A stretch of 64,000 nt of DNA, from assembly GCA_028023455.1 (NCBI GenBank), contig JAQFVV010000152.1:2918001-2982000 (forward strand), given 5' to 3'. The stretch's first letter is position 1. Each line of letters starts with the position of its first letter. This document shows positions 35,841 through 45,612 of the stretch, one piece after another. The notes beneath the pieces were generated by a model. That model worked only from the letters and a program-made list of their open reading frames with translations. It searched no databases and was not told the DNA's origin. Position numbers and translations under genes: made by a program. The DNA is from Epiperipatus broadwayi (lineage: Eukaryota; Onychophora; Udeonychophora; Euonychophora; Peripatidae).

Positions 35841-37862
35841 CAGTCTAATGTAAATAATTCATAATATTTCAAAACTACTCATTAACCTTGCCCTTAAAAA
35901 ACTGGAGAAACCAATAGAATCTTCATAGATAAATATATAAAATTTCTAGTGACTTGATATTTCAGAATAGCCTAATTAGTAAGAGCAAGCATTACCTTAA
36001 ATTCACAAAACTAAAAATCCAAGGTTCAATTTCCATGCTAGTACTGTCACTGGTAAGGCCAGCAACATTTGAAGAAGAGATGAGAAAAAAACAGCACTCA
36101 AAATGTTGTAATAAATTAATCTGTATGCTTTGCTAACAGTTGAATGTATTTAAAAGTTTAAATAAAGTTTGATATCTTTTAAAAATATTTCATAATTAAT
36201 AACAGGTGATGGAAATAGTTCAATATATAATTACAGGTAAAATCCCTATCATCACAAATTTTCAGATAAACATTTCCTGTTTCCAAGTCAATATGTATAA
36301 TGCTTGGGACTGTTTTTGTATCTCCAGAATAGTCTAAAGACTTATTTGAATTGAAATACCTATTGTAGTAAGGAATTTGACTGCAATGGTATGTTGACTA
36401 GATATTTTGAGGTTTTATTAATCAACTATCTGGCTGGGGGATTTAACTATTAATGGGATGTTGTTTATACACGTATATCATATTTTGAAATTCTGAAAAA
36501 GCTAAAATCGGTAACTTTTGTTAAATTCATTTATTTTTGTTTTTATAGAATATTTGCTTATCAATAGTTGTTCTTTATTAAAATTAAAACTGCAAAATTT
36601 TTATATGTTCATTCATCACCTGTGTTATTCACCTCCAAATCATAAGTCTTTGACTTAGTAAATGAGACTTATGCAAAGCATTACAATCAGAATGACATTG
36701 CTTTGGGTGAGATGAAAATCTATCAGAAGATAAGTCTGTTTTATAGCAGTCAAGATAATTTCAGGTCTAATGATGTATATTAAAATCACTGTTATTAAAA
36801 AGCTAGTAATTGTATTTGAGTTGACCGAATGCCAGACCATTGATTCTCCCTCCCCCAACACACACACAAACATTAATTTCTTGAATATTTAGCACTGCAC
36901 ATTGTGCTCTTGATTGAATGCCTCCAGTAGTTAAGTGACCAAATTTATACTTAAATAAAATTGGAGTGAATAAGGCATGGGCATTCACTATTTTATCCTA
37001 GCTCAAATTAATAAAAAAGGATCAATGGTCAAAGATTTTCTTTGTCTGTTTTCTTTTTTTCTCCTGAAAATTTTTTAAAATTATTTGTTCCCTAATTGTT
37101 TTTAATTAAGATATGAGCATTGAAAGTCAGAAATCCAATGCACACAGTAATTGTTTTTACTATAAAGTGCTATTAAAATGGTTTAGTATCTTTGGACTTC
37201 TCCATAGAATTTCATTTATAACTTGTACTGCAGCTACACCTTAATTTTGTGACTGGGCAATTATGTAGCCTACAACTATTGTAACTATCCAATTTTTGTA
37301 TACTTGAACCTAAATATTTAAATTATTTGACTAATCTCATGAAAATAAAAATTACAAACATCCTCAAATTGCATTAGGGAAGGGGGAAGCATAATTTGTG
37401 ACTCATTTTACAGATAATAATATCAAAATAAAACTCTAATTTCATTCATATCTAATTATGTACCAATAAAAGCTAAATACCTAACCATTTAATAACCTCT
37501 TAATTCTTATGATATTTAAGATAATTTAGAGTTGAACCTAACAATATGAAAAATTAGGTGAAAATATTATTCATTAGTAACTCTTTTGTCTTACTTTCAA
37601 ATAATTCAAATTAATGATACGAAAAAAGATATAGAAAGTATCTTTCATATTAGGAACAAAGAAATTATAATTCTTTAACATACCACTCAAAAGAAAATTA
37701 CTTATTATATTTATTTATATTCATTAATTATAAAATTGTTAATTATAAAGCACCCATTACATTAAATATTAGAAATATATTTCAAATAATATATATAAAC
37801 ATGCTTTATAAAAATGTTTTCAATTTAATAATTCAAGGAAATTACTTTAATATGTTGACTTT

Positions 37863-37946
37863 CCCAGTATCATTATCTAATCCAATTGTTGCTGTTGCAT
37901 TTTTATAAATATTCTTTAAAATATGACAATATCTTGTATCTATACC
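37863..37946 (-). pseudogene. Second piece of the left-arm LINE, split off by the Penelope insertion
   Basis: TTTCCCAGTATCATTATCTA and the ~80 bases up to TATACC match 61821-61905 in the minus-strand LINE and the inverse of the right arm (about 41110-41200). It continues the fragment at 33736-34240. Sequence after it no longer matches LINE. Confidence 0.88.
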
Positions 37947-38454
37947 CGAATGATATCTCTAGAATCATTATGATGTATTATAGCATTTTCCGGTAGATTT
38001 CAACAATTATTAACTTATGGGGTTGTGATCAAACAGAAAACAGTGGCAAACTTAAAGGAGATAATAAGTATAGTTGAATTTATTTACTGGTTAGAATCTA
38101 TACAGATTTTCTAATATAATGTTTGTGAATAGTTAGGTGGTTTAATGAATCTATAAATGAATTTCTAAATAGACAAATTTTAATATATATCACCCCACAG
38201 AAACACTTAAATATTTACCAATTTCACAATATCAACTAATAAACTATAATTTACTTTAATTAATCATTAAGATTTGATTTAATGCAAGAAATTGTCTACA
38301 CTCAGGAGGTTACAAATTTCTTGCCATCCTATTAATTGAAAGGAAACCCTTTGATTCCTCTTGGAGACCTTAAAGAAACTGAGCAAGGCAAATTCTTAAT
38401 GGCCACTCCATACATTCTTGTCATTGCAGCTGTTATTACTATGTGATTATTCAT
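37947..38454. other. Central non-arm part of T before the LINE
   Basis: AT-rich, single-copy within the window. No coding evidence. The 5' border of the LINE is not definable by eye; the GC-richer GCATTAGCCAGCGCGACGAG at about 38492 may belong to its 5' leader. Confidence 0.4.
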
Positions 38455-38779
38455 ATAGTATATAAACATGGATGGGCTGATCACCAACACGCATTAGCCA
38501 GCGCGACGAGGTTGTTGGATTTTTACCTCTGAATTTACGATAAAAAAACACCATGGACTTTCTTCTCAGTTGCCCGATAAGGCAGAATGAATGCTTGTGT
38601 AAATGATAAATATTTTTTCAATATATATACAATTATGACAGACAAAAATAAATCATGGCCCTTATTCCCAGGAGTCTGTAAAGTCACCAACCAAGGCAGC
38701 AGTTGGTGGCCGAAGGCAGAGGCTGCTCAGAATCACCTGATTGTGGACACAGGCTGTCATTTGATGATACCTTTTTTTA

Positions 38780-39981
38780 TTTAGGTACTTACAACAGCAG
38801 ATCACTTTCAAGTGAAGGAAGATTGCAAGAGTTAGAAGAAAAACTGTCTTATATTAAATGGGATATTATTGGACTTTGTGTAGTTAGAAGAAAAGGTGAA
38901 GAGACAATTGTTTTAAAAAGTGAACGTGTACTCTATTATAAAGGCACAAATATTGGAAATACAAGTGGAGTAGTATTCATTATAAATAAAAAGTGGAACA
39001 ACATTGTGGAGATTGATGGTGTATCGGACAGAGTGGCAAGATTAGTTATACAACTTAATAGCAGATACCAAATGCAGATAATTCAGGTTTATGCTCCAAC
39101 AAGTTCTCAAAGTGATGAAGTAGTAGAAGATTTTTATATGGATGCACAAAAGGCTTTTGATCAGAGTTAACAACATTTTAAAATTGTTATGGGAGACTTT
39201 AATACTAGAATTGGTAAACAAATGAAAGATTAAAGTGCTGTAGGTAATTTTGGTTATGGTTATAGAAATGAAAGAGGACAGAGACTTGTGGTGTTTGCAG
39301 GAAAAGGAAAACTTTATATTATGAATTATTTTGAGAAAAATGTTAAAAGGAAATGGACATGGAAGCATCCAAATGAAAATACAGCAGAATTGGATTATAT
39401 TTTGACTAACAAAAAATACATATTTCAAGATCGTAATGTTCTTAATAAATTTAACAGAGGAAGTGATCATCGGTTAGTAAGATGTGAAATACATGTTAAT
39501 GCAAAACTAGAGAGACAAAAATTATTAAGAAAAACAATATTTACAGTTGATATTCCTAATTTTCAGAAACATTCCAATGAACTTAAAATAGAACTTACAA
39601 ATAGGTTTCAAGTATTAGTAGATTTTGAACATGATTCAGATTTGAATGAAATTAATATGAAAACAACTGATACACTTTTAAAAACTGTAACAGCACTTGA
39701 TCAATAACATTTCTACTGAGGCTAGAGAATTTATGAAGAAAAGAAGGAATATGAAGATATACAAAAATGATGCGTTAAAAAGAATTGAATATCTCAAATT
39801 TTGTAAAATGATGCAGAAAAGATTTGAAAATGATATAAGAAAGTATAACTGTGAACTAACTAGCAAGGAAAGCAGCAGAAGGGGGAATGAAAGTCTCAAA
39901 AGTGTAAAACAACATTTTGGTATTGGTAGGAAATTCATATCTGCAATAAAAAAAAAGCTGGAATTATTACTAAAAAGATAG
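38780..39981 (+). pseudogene. RTE endonuclease and linker region, broken
   Basis: Frame 38703-39170 enters the endonuclease at LGTYNSRSLSSEGRLQELEE (family: GTWN.RSL...G+L..L..EL), continues through DIIGLCVVRRKGEE, where the family has GI.E.RW.G, and reaches VYAPTS. After a stop, GDFNTRIGKQM appears in sequence at ~39190-39225, then frame 39288-39707 gives TWKHPNE..AELDYILT and SDHRLV, the final catalytic Asp-His pair. The linker continues at 39697-39981. At least three breaks make it inactive. Confidence 0.85.
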
Positions 39982-40031
39982 ATGACATCATGAAATGGAT
40001 AGAAGACTTTTATAAAGAATTATATAGTAAT

Positions 40032-40562
40032 CAATAGTCAAATATGTTTAAAAATACATATATACAAGCAACAAAGATTACAAATTATAAAATTATTATA
40101 TAAAAACCTACATCATGTATAATAAAAACAACTGTATGAATATATACAAAACATCCATTAAGTTAAATAATAAGTGGTTAATGGATAAAGAATGGATAGT
40201 TAATTAATTAATATATGTGGATATATATCCATTCAATATATATAACAGAGTAATTTTGTAGTAGAATTGAGAGGGAAAAAATCACATAATAGATCATGTC
40301 AGATATCCATTTGTTTATCTATCTTCTCTCATGTGTTTATATAGATGTCGCTGTATGTGCTTTAAATCGTGGAGACATATTGAAAAGGGCAAAAAAACAT
40401 AATTTGCCGAAAAAGGCTTTTATATAATAATTTTATAATTTGTAATCTTTGTTGCTTGTATATATGTATTTTTAAACATATTTGACTATTGTATACTTGA
40501 AGTGCAACATAAAAAAAGAATTGGTTTTAATTCTGATTCTTTTTCTGTATAGTAATTTCGAT
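40032..40562. mobile_element. 531-bp foldback insertion in the LINE with a 13-bp target duplication
   Basis: ATTATATAGTAAT occurs at 40019-40031 and 40563-40575; the other LINE copy has it once. The insert starts CAATAGTCAAATATGTTTAA and has an inverse arm ending TTAAACATATTTGACTATTG at 40491, with arms of at least 70 bp. A further 71-bp tail follows the right arm. No coding sequence. A 13-bp duplication is unusual for a DNA transposon, so it could be a retroelement-mobilised hairpin. Confidence 0.8.
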
Positions 40563-40575
40563 ATTATATAGTAAT

Positions 40576-41684
40576 AAAGAACAAATACCTCCTATATCTA
40601 TGACATCTTCTGAATTACCCAGAATTTTAAATGAAGAAGTGAGACATGCAATTAAATATATGAAGAAAGAAAAGACTCCAGGTAATAGTAGAATATATTA
40701 AAAGAAGCAGGAGAAAAAATAGAATTTTTTTTAGCAATGTTATATACCAAATGTCTAAATGATAAAGATGTACCAGATGATTGGAAGAATGCAGTATTAA
40801 TATTAATATTTAAAAAAGGTGATACAGAGGATATTAGAAATTACAGACCTATCAGCCTTTTATCAGTTACATACAAAATTTTTACCAAGATAGTTACAAC
40901 TTGTCTACAGAGAACATTGGATTTTCCCCAACCAAGAGAACAAGCTGGATTTAAAAGTGGTTTTAGTACAGGAGATCATATCCAGGTATTGAGAGAAGTT
41001 ATAGAAAGGACAAATGAATATGAGTTGCCATTATGTTTTGGATTTGTAGATTATGAAAAGGCATTTGAATCTATAAACTTTTCTTCAGTGATTAAAGCAT
41101 TGGATCATCAAGGTATAGACCCAAGATAATGTCAAATTTTAAAGAATATTTAAGAAAAATGCAACAGCAACAATTAGATTAGATAATGATACTGGGAAAG
41201 TCAACATTGAGAAGAATGTAAGACAGGGTGACTCCATATCTCCAAAAGTTTTTACAGCAGTGCTGCATGAAATATTTTGTGGATTAAAATGGGAAGCTAA
41301 AGGAGTGAAAGTAAATGGAGATTATTTAAGTCATTTAGATTTTGCAGATGATGTAGTTGTTTTTGCAACTTATGCTTCAGAGCTGCAGGAAATGTTGCAG
41401 GAGTTATCAGATGAAAGTAGGACTAAAGATAAATGTTAAAAAGACTGAAGTAATGTTTAATGAATTTGCTCAAAATATGAAAATAAATATTGATTATGAT
41501 GAGTTAGAAGTTAACAGTTACAAACACCTTGGTCAGATTATTAATACAGATGGAAACATAATGGATGAAATTAAACTTGGTTGGAGTGTTTTTGGTAGAA
41601 ATAACTTTATACTAAAAGGAAATATACCTATGTGTCTGTAAAGGAAGATTTTTAAAAAATGTGTTTTACCTGTTCTTACTTATG
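40576..41684 (+). pseudogene. RTE reverse transcriptase, broken and 3'-truncated
   Basis: After the 531-bp insert the frame resumes with EEVRHAIKYMKKEKTPGNS, then frame 40737-41129 has LIFKKGD..DIRNYRPISLL (finger region) and FGFVDYEKAFESI (first catalytic Asp). TRQGDSISPK-like sequence follows near 41220, and the active-site box FADD is at 41341-41352. Frame 41357-41641 carries LKINVKKTEVMFNEFAQN and HLGQIINTDGN. Several stops and shifts break it. Confidence 0.87.
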
Positions 41685-43322
41685 TATCAATAATGAAAGA
41701 AAGAAACAGTGCACTGGCAAAGACAGTACTATCAGGCTTCAGAATTTTAGGCTATTAAGATCATATATAATTTTCAATGATCATCCAGTTTTGACAGGCA
41801 ATGTTTTCCAATTTATTTATGAGGACTAATAGTTTTAATTTTAACAGTATACAAGCCTAACACAAGCATCAGTTTTGAAAGAAACTTTTTAAATTCCAAC
41901 CATCAATAAAGATATTAAATGTATATATATTTTGCTCTAAATCTTTTTTTTTTTTTCTGACTGTATAATATCTTACTTTTCTCATACGGTGCTTATTAAA
42001 CCTATTATTTTGAAATTTCCTTGTGTGTATATGACATTTTTAGTTATTAAAATGATTCTAAAATTTTAAATACAATTTCAATTAATATTTATGCCTTGAA
42101 TATTATTGTGAAAGGAAGTTTTAATAAACAGATCTTCGAATTATTGCTTGCGAGTAACAAGCACACGGTATACCCAGCACGCAAATAACACTATTTTTCG
42201 AAATACTAATCTGTAAACCGAAATATAATTTGTATTATTTTAAAATTTATTGAAAATATTAATTGAAAGTGTAAAAAAAAGTTTTACAAACAATAATCTT
42301 TTAAAATAATACAGTTTTGAAAGAAATACTGCCATAGGAAAAAAAAATTAGCTTTTTTTTTTAAAAAAAAAAAAAAACACAGACCGATTTTTAGATTGTC
42401 GTAAAAATTACCTTTTGTTTTATTTACAAAAAAAAAACCACTTTTAGAGTAAATAATTAAAAAAAAGGATCGCTTTTTACAAAGTCATAATTTAAAAATA
42501 CATCGGTTCATGAAATGGTGAAATAGAATGTAAAACTATTACGTTTGACCGTATATTTAAATAATTATGACTTATAAATTATTCACCCCTGTACATTACA
42601 GGCCCTGAATGTTTTAAGTACTATGTTCATAAACGCTAGCAAGGAGGCATTCAGAGGTTGCTGTTTTTACCGTGTGTAACGTGGAGAAACAGCGTCCCAT
42701 AGTGGGCTAGAATCTTGGTAGTTTCTGATAGCAGACGACACAAGCTAGATCTGTTTACGGCAATCAGCGCCACCTAGGTTCTTATTAGAAGACGATGTAA
42801 GCTGCCAGCTAGCTTGTGGAAGGTTCCTGTGCATACGCATGGTGAACAGCGCCACCTAGCGGCAGGAAAAAGCGCCATCTTCTTTCGAGGCCCCTACCCT
42901 GTATGTTCTGTGTGCTAACACAGAAACAGTGCCTCTAGCGGCCACATAGCAGGTCGGGTTAGAGTACCATTATTTTAATTACTCTGTAGAACTTTCTTTG
43001 GTATTGCATCATAAAGTAAAATACGCGGACTATAAAATAAAGATACATAATATTTAATAACTAAAAATATATTTTTAGTAATATCCAACACACATACATG
43101 ATTATTTAAAGGGAATGGAAATTTAAATATTTCCGACTTAAAATTATTAAATATTCTTTTATAATAAAACATTTAACTTATGAAAGTACTAAAACAAAGG
43201 AGAGTTTTAAAATGTGTATGCGTGTGCTTTCACTCTCTAGTCATTTACCACATATATAGCTGGGTTTAAACCTCTGATTCAAGGTTTTGAATCACCAGAC
43301 TGAAGCAAAAATGTGTATAACA

Positions 43323-43655
43323 TATTTTGTGTTTTAATATTCCCCCTAATTACAGGAACAAAATAAAAAAAATGGTTTTACTTCAAGTAATTTCAGGTAG
43401 CAGGAAAACACATGATCTATCATCTGTCAAATCATCTTTAACATAATTTATTTATTAACCCCTTTAATTCATGTTTCAATCATGAACTATACACATTTTT
43501 TCTTACGCAAGTATTGTACTATGGAATGGTTGTCCCTGTGATTGCTTTTTTTTTACATGACTATTGGTCATTTTCCTTATTCAGTCTATCCCTTTCTATG
43601 ATTCTAATGTTATCCTTCCCCTGATTTTTTTACTACCTCTGCTTCACTTTGATCT
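43323..43655. other. AT-rich sequence between E1 and the gag-protease relic
   Basis: No gene recognised. The frame 43564-43752 on the + strand is antisense to the retroelement frame and is discounted. Confidence 0.4.
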
Positions 43656-44571
43656 TCACAGTAATATTTCTTCCTTATCAATATCTTCCCAGTCTGATGT
43701 ATCAACTTCAAGTTCTCTAACCTCTTTTAAACACCCAAGTAAGTTTTCTTGAAATTCAGTAACATCTATTTCACCAATACTTCTACCATCTTCATTATTT
43801 TTCTCTATGATCCTTCTTACATGAATATTTCTCACATTGGATAACTGCAGGTTGCTTGTCCTCAACACTAATACTTCCATCATCAATAGGCTGTATCAAA
43901 CATCCATCTGGCTTTTCCGTTTTGTTATAAAATGGGATAGGTTTTCCCAGCAGTGTGCACGTTTTATCTGCATAACTGATGATGCCATTATACTGAATAA
44001 GAAAATCGGATCCCAAAAGCATGTCCTGTACAAGTCCGGACATAATTATAAATGGATGCACCATAGGTTCTGGGGTCACAGTTACTTCTAACCATATTTG
44101 ATAACTTTCACTTCTCATCTTCTTTCCATTAGCCAACATTAATGTAATAGGTTGCGCTGGAAGTATCCTCAGCTTCTTTACTTGATCCTTGTAAGTTTGA
44201 AACCAAGTTTTGGAAACAGCTGATATATAACTACCTGAGTCTAGCAAGGCAAGTACATCATAAGTGCCAATTCTAACTTTGATGGATGGATGCACTCTCT
44301 GAGCTTCATTTTCAGCCCGTTTTTCATTTTCGTGGTTTACATTACAAATAGATTTATCCCCATCTTCCTTGGCATGCCGTGAGGAGTAACTACTTGGTAA
44401 TACATTAAGAGGCATTCTTTTATAATCTTGTTTAATAGCAGTTTGGTTGCCGACCGCCTGCCATCCATGATTTCTATCTGTATTATTTTTACCAATCATA
44501 TGCACACATGCTTCCTCAAGTTTCTTAGACTTTTCTGGAGGTTTTGTGGCTGGGTCTTTAAACAAGGTCAT
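43656..44571 (-). pseudogene. Retrotransposon protease region (retropepsin), fragment of an LTR element
   Basis: The minus-strand frame 43795-44571 (258 codons) contains a retropepsin, the aspartic protease that cleaves retroelement polyproteins. The catalytic Asp lies in LALLDSGSYISAVS (about residue 111), followed by a flap-like LANGKKMRS (about 147) and the C-terminal MLLGSDFLIQYNG (about 185). All are in the usual order and spacing of LTR-retrotransposon proteases. The frame then shifts into 43656-43886, which has an acidic spacer (RELEVDTSDWEDIDKEE). No reverse transcriptase, RNase H or integrase follows, so the element is truncated at its pol side. The protease domain itself is open, which is unusual in this window. 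Confidence 0.8.
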
Positions 44572-44598
44572 AGTTTTACTTTCTCGAACTGGTATACC

Positions 44599-45250
44599 TT
44601 AATTTTCTTTATATAGTTGTGGATGATGATCTTCCGCTTCCATCCTCTTAATATCGCTGACTTGAAATGATCCATTTTGATCATGTAACGGGGTTTCAGG
44701 TCTCAATTTTATCTCCTCCAGTTCCTGATGGAGATCTTCAACAGTGTCTTTAAGCTCTGATCGTATCTTTTCTTGGTTTTCCTGGAATCTCATTTATATC
44801 CTGTATTTCTTTCTTTGATGTTTCCTGATCATGTGTTACATTTTGTGCCATTTCATGCATTTGACTCTTGATCTTTATTTACACATCTTGAAATTCTTTC
44901 AATTGCTCATCCTGTGCCTTGATATCACATTGAGTTTCTGCTAACATTATTTCTGAACACTGGACCTGTTTTTGTTTCTGATGGCACTCATCCTTCACAT
45001 CTCAAATAGCGAGTGTTGTTTCATTAAAATTCTGTCTCATCCAATCTTCCATCTTTTGGCTTCTCTCCTCAATCCTTTGGAATCTCATTTATTTCCTATT
45101 TTTTTGTATTTCTTGGCAACATGACTGGGACTCCTCCCTAGCTTCCTCGTTTCCTAGATTCTTCCTCTTGTTTTCTTATTAATTCCTTAGTTTGCTCCTT
45201 GAACATGCTGTGCATTATCATTATCAAGGTATGGTTGCTCTCTTCTGTTC
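44599..45250 (-). pseudogene. Gag-like coiled-coil region, broken
   Basis: On the minus strand, upstream of the protease, frames are rich in Glu, Lys and Gln with heptad-like spacing, for example ELKDTVEDLHQELEEIKL in 44599-44793 and similar charged helices further up to about 45250. Stops interrupt it repeatedly. No CCHC zinc knuckle is visible. By position it would be the gag part of the same LTR element. Confidence 0.55.
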
Positions 45251-45554
45251 TCAGTTCGAAATTCATGCTTTCCATCCTACCAGTTTTATAGCTAATACTA
45301 AATCTTTATTTATTATTAATTACAGGTTATTTATTTCCCCATCTTCCCTTGATCATCTCTCCTATTAACTCTCCCATCATCTTCCCACATTACTATTTCT
45401 GCCATGCTGTACTTCACTAATGTCAACCTATACTATTATCCATCCCTGCTCTATTTTATTGCCTATGTGTCTATATCTATCATAAACAATGCAATTATCA
45501 AACAATATATATAAAAAAATTTTTTACCATGCCTCCCTTCTGTTCCATTTGTTT

Positions 45555-45571
45555 CCCTGCACCTGACACCA
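45555..45571 (-). promoter_or_regulatory. Primer-binding site of the LTR element (tRNA 3' end)
   Basis: On the minus strand the sequence reads TTTGGTGTCAGGTGCAGGG. TGGTGTCAG is complementary to a CTGACACCA tRNA end, as used by many LTR elements. It is preceded by ...GATATTAGCA, which would be the CA end of the element's own LTR with a two-base spacer. Confidence 0.6.
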
Positions 45572-45612
45572 AATGCTAATATCTTTCATTAGTTTGCTAT
45601 ATATATATATAT

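Larger units (their letters stand above)
34241..37851 (+). mobile_element. Penelope-like retroelement, 3.6 kb, decayed
   Basis: The insert is bounded by 11-bp duplications and carries, in order on the + strand, a Penelope-type reverse transcriptase (about 34600-35380) and a GIY-YIG endonuclease (about 35620-35830). This domain order is characteristic of Penelope-like elements. The remaining 2 kb on the 3' side (35.9-37.85 kb) is AT-rich and non-coding as far as I can see. Confidence 0.8.
34230..37862 (+). repeat. 11-bp target duplication of the Penelope insertion
   Basis: ATGTTGACTTT at 34230-34240 and at 37852-37862. Joining the LINE sequence across them restores the order seen in the right arm and in the copy at 61.8 kb, so 34241-37851 is an insertion. 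Confidence 0.88.
38455..41688 (+). mobile_element. RTE-type non-LTR retrotransposon inside T, 3'-truncated
   Basis: The order is 5' leader, AP-type endonuclease, linker and reverse transcriptase, as in RTE-clade elements. Compared with the copy at 60.9-63.3 kb it stops at about 41684-41688, just after CTTACTTATG, and lacks the C-terminal domain and the ATGATG-type tail. A 531-bp insertion (40032-40562) splits it. Loss of the 3' end is unusual for a LINE insertion, which is normally 5'-truncated, so the truncation was probably made by T formation. Confidence 0.82.
32455..42968. mobile_element. Foldback element T, 10.5 kb, Merlin-like ends, ~1.87-kb inverted arms
   Basis: T starts GGTACTCTAACCCGACCTGC and ends with its inverse. 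The flanks GTTATTTT (32447-32454) and ATTATTTT (42969-42976) match at 7 of 8 bases, and E2 keeps the empty site (single TTATTTT at 50858-50864). The subterminal TGTGGCCGCTAGAGGTGCTA and TTTCTG resemble the TGTCAGCCGCTTGATAGCGC and TATTTCTAG of M6, so I place T near Merlin. The left arm is 32455-34240 plus 37863-37946 (interrupted); the right arm is about 41110-42968. Both arms contain the same truncated RTE piece. No Merlin transposase is seen inside T. Confidence 0.85.
28746..43322 (+). repeat. Interspersed repeat E, copy E1 (parts 28746-32454 and 42969-43322)
   Basis: It starts TGTACCGGTCAGAATTGTAT and ends ATGTGTATAACA; the second copy E2 (48061-51203) has the same borders. Long stretches look more than 90% alike. 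The interior has no coding capacity. TG...CA ends hint at a solo LTR but 3.1 kb would be long and no target duplication is visible, so the class is unknown. E1 is split by element T and has a 972-bp tandem duplication just before the split. Confidence 0.8.

Noticed and set aside
39042-39470. 142-codon minus-strand frame
   Set aside because: Antisense to the RTE endonuclease; low-complexity hydrophobic composition.
43261-43290. B-box-like motif (GGTTTAAACC) suggesting a tRNA-derived SINE; similar patches near 8045 and 48300
   Set aside because: No A box at the right distance, and the patch near 43270 lies inside repeat E; isolated motifs are expected by chance.
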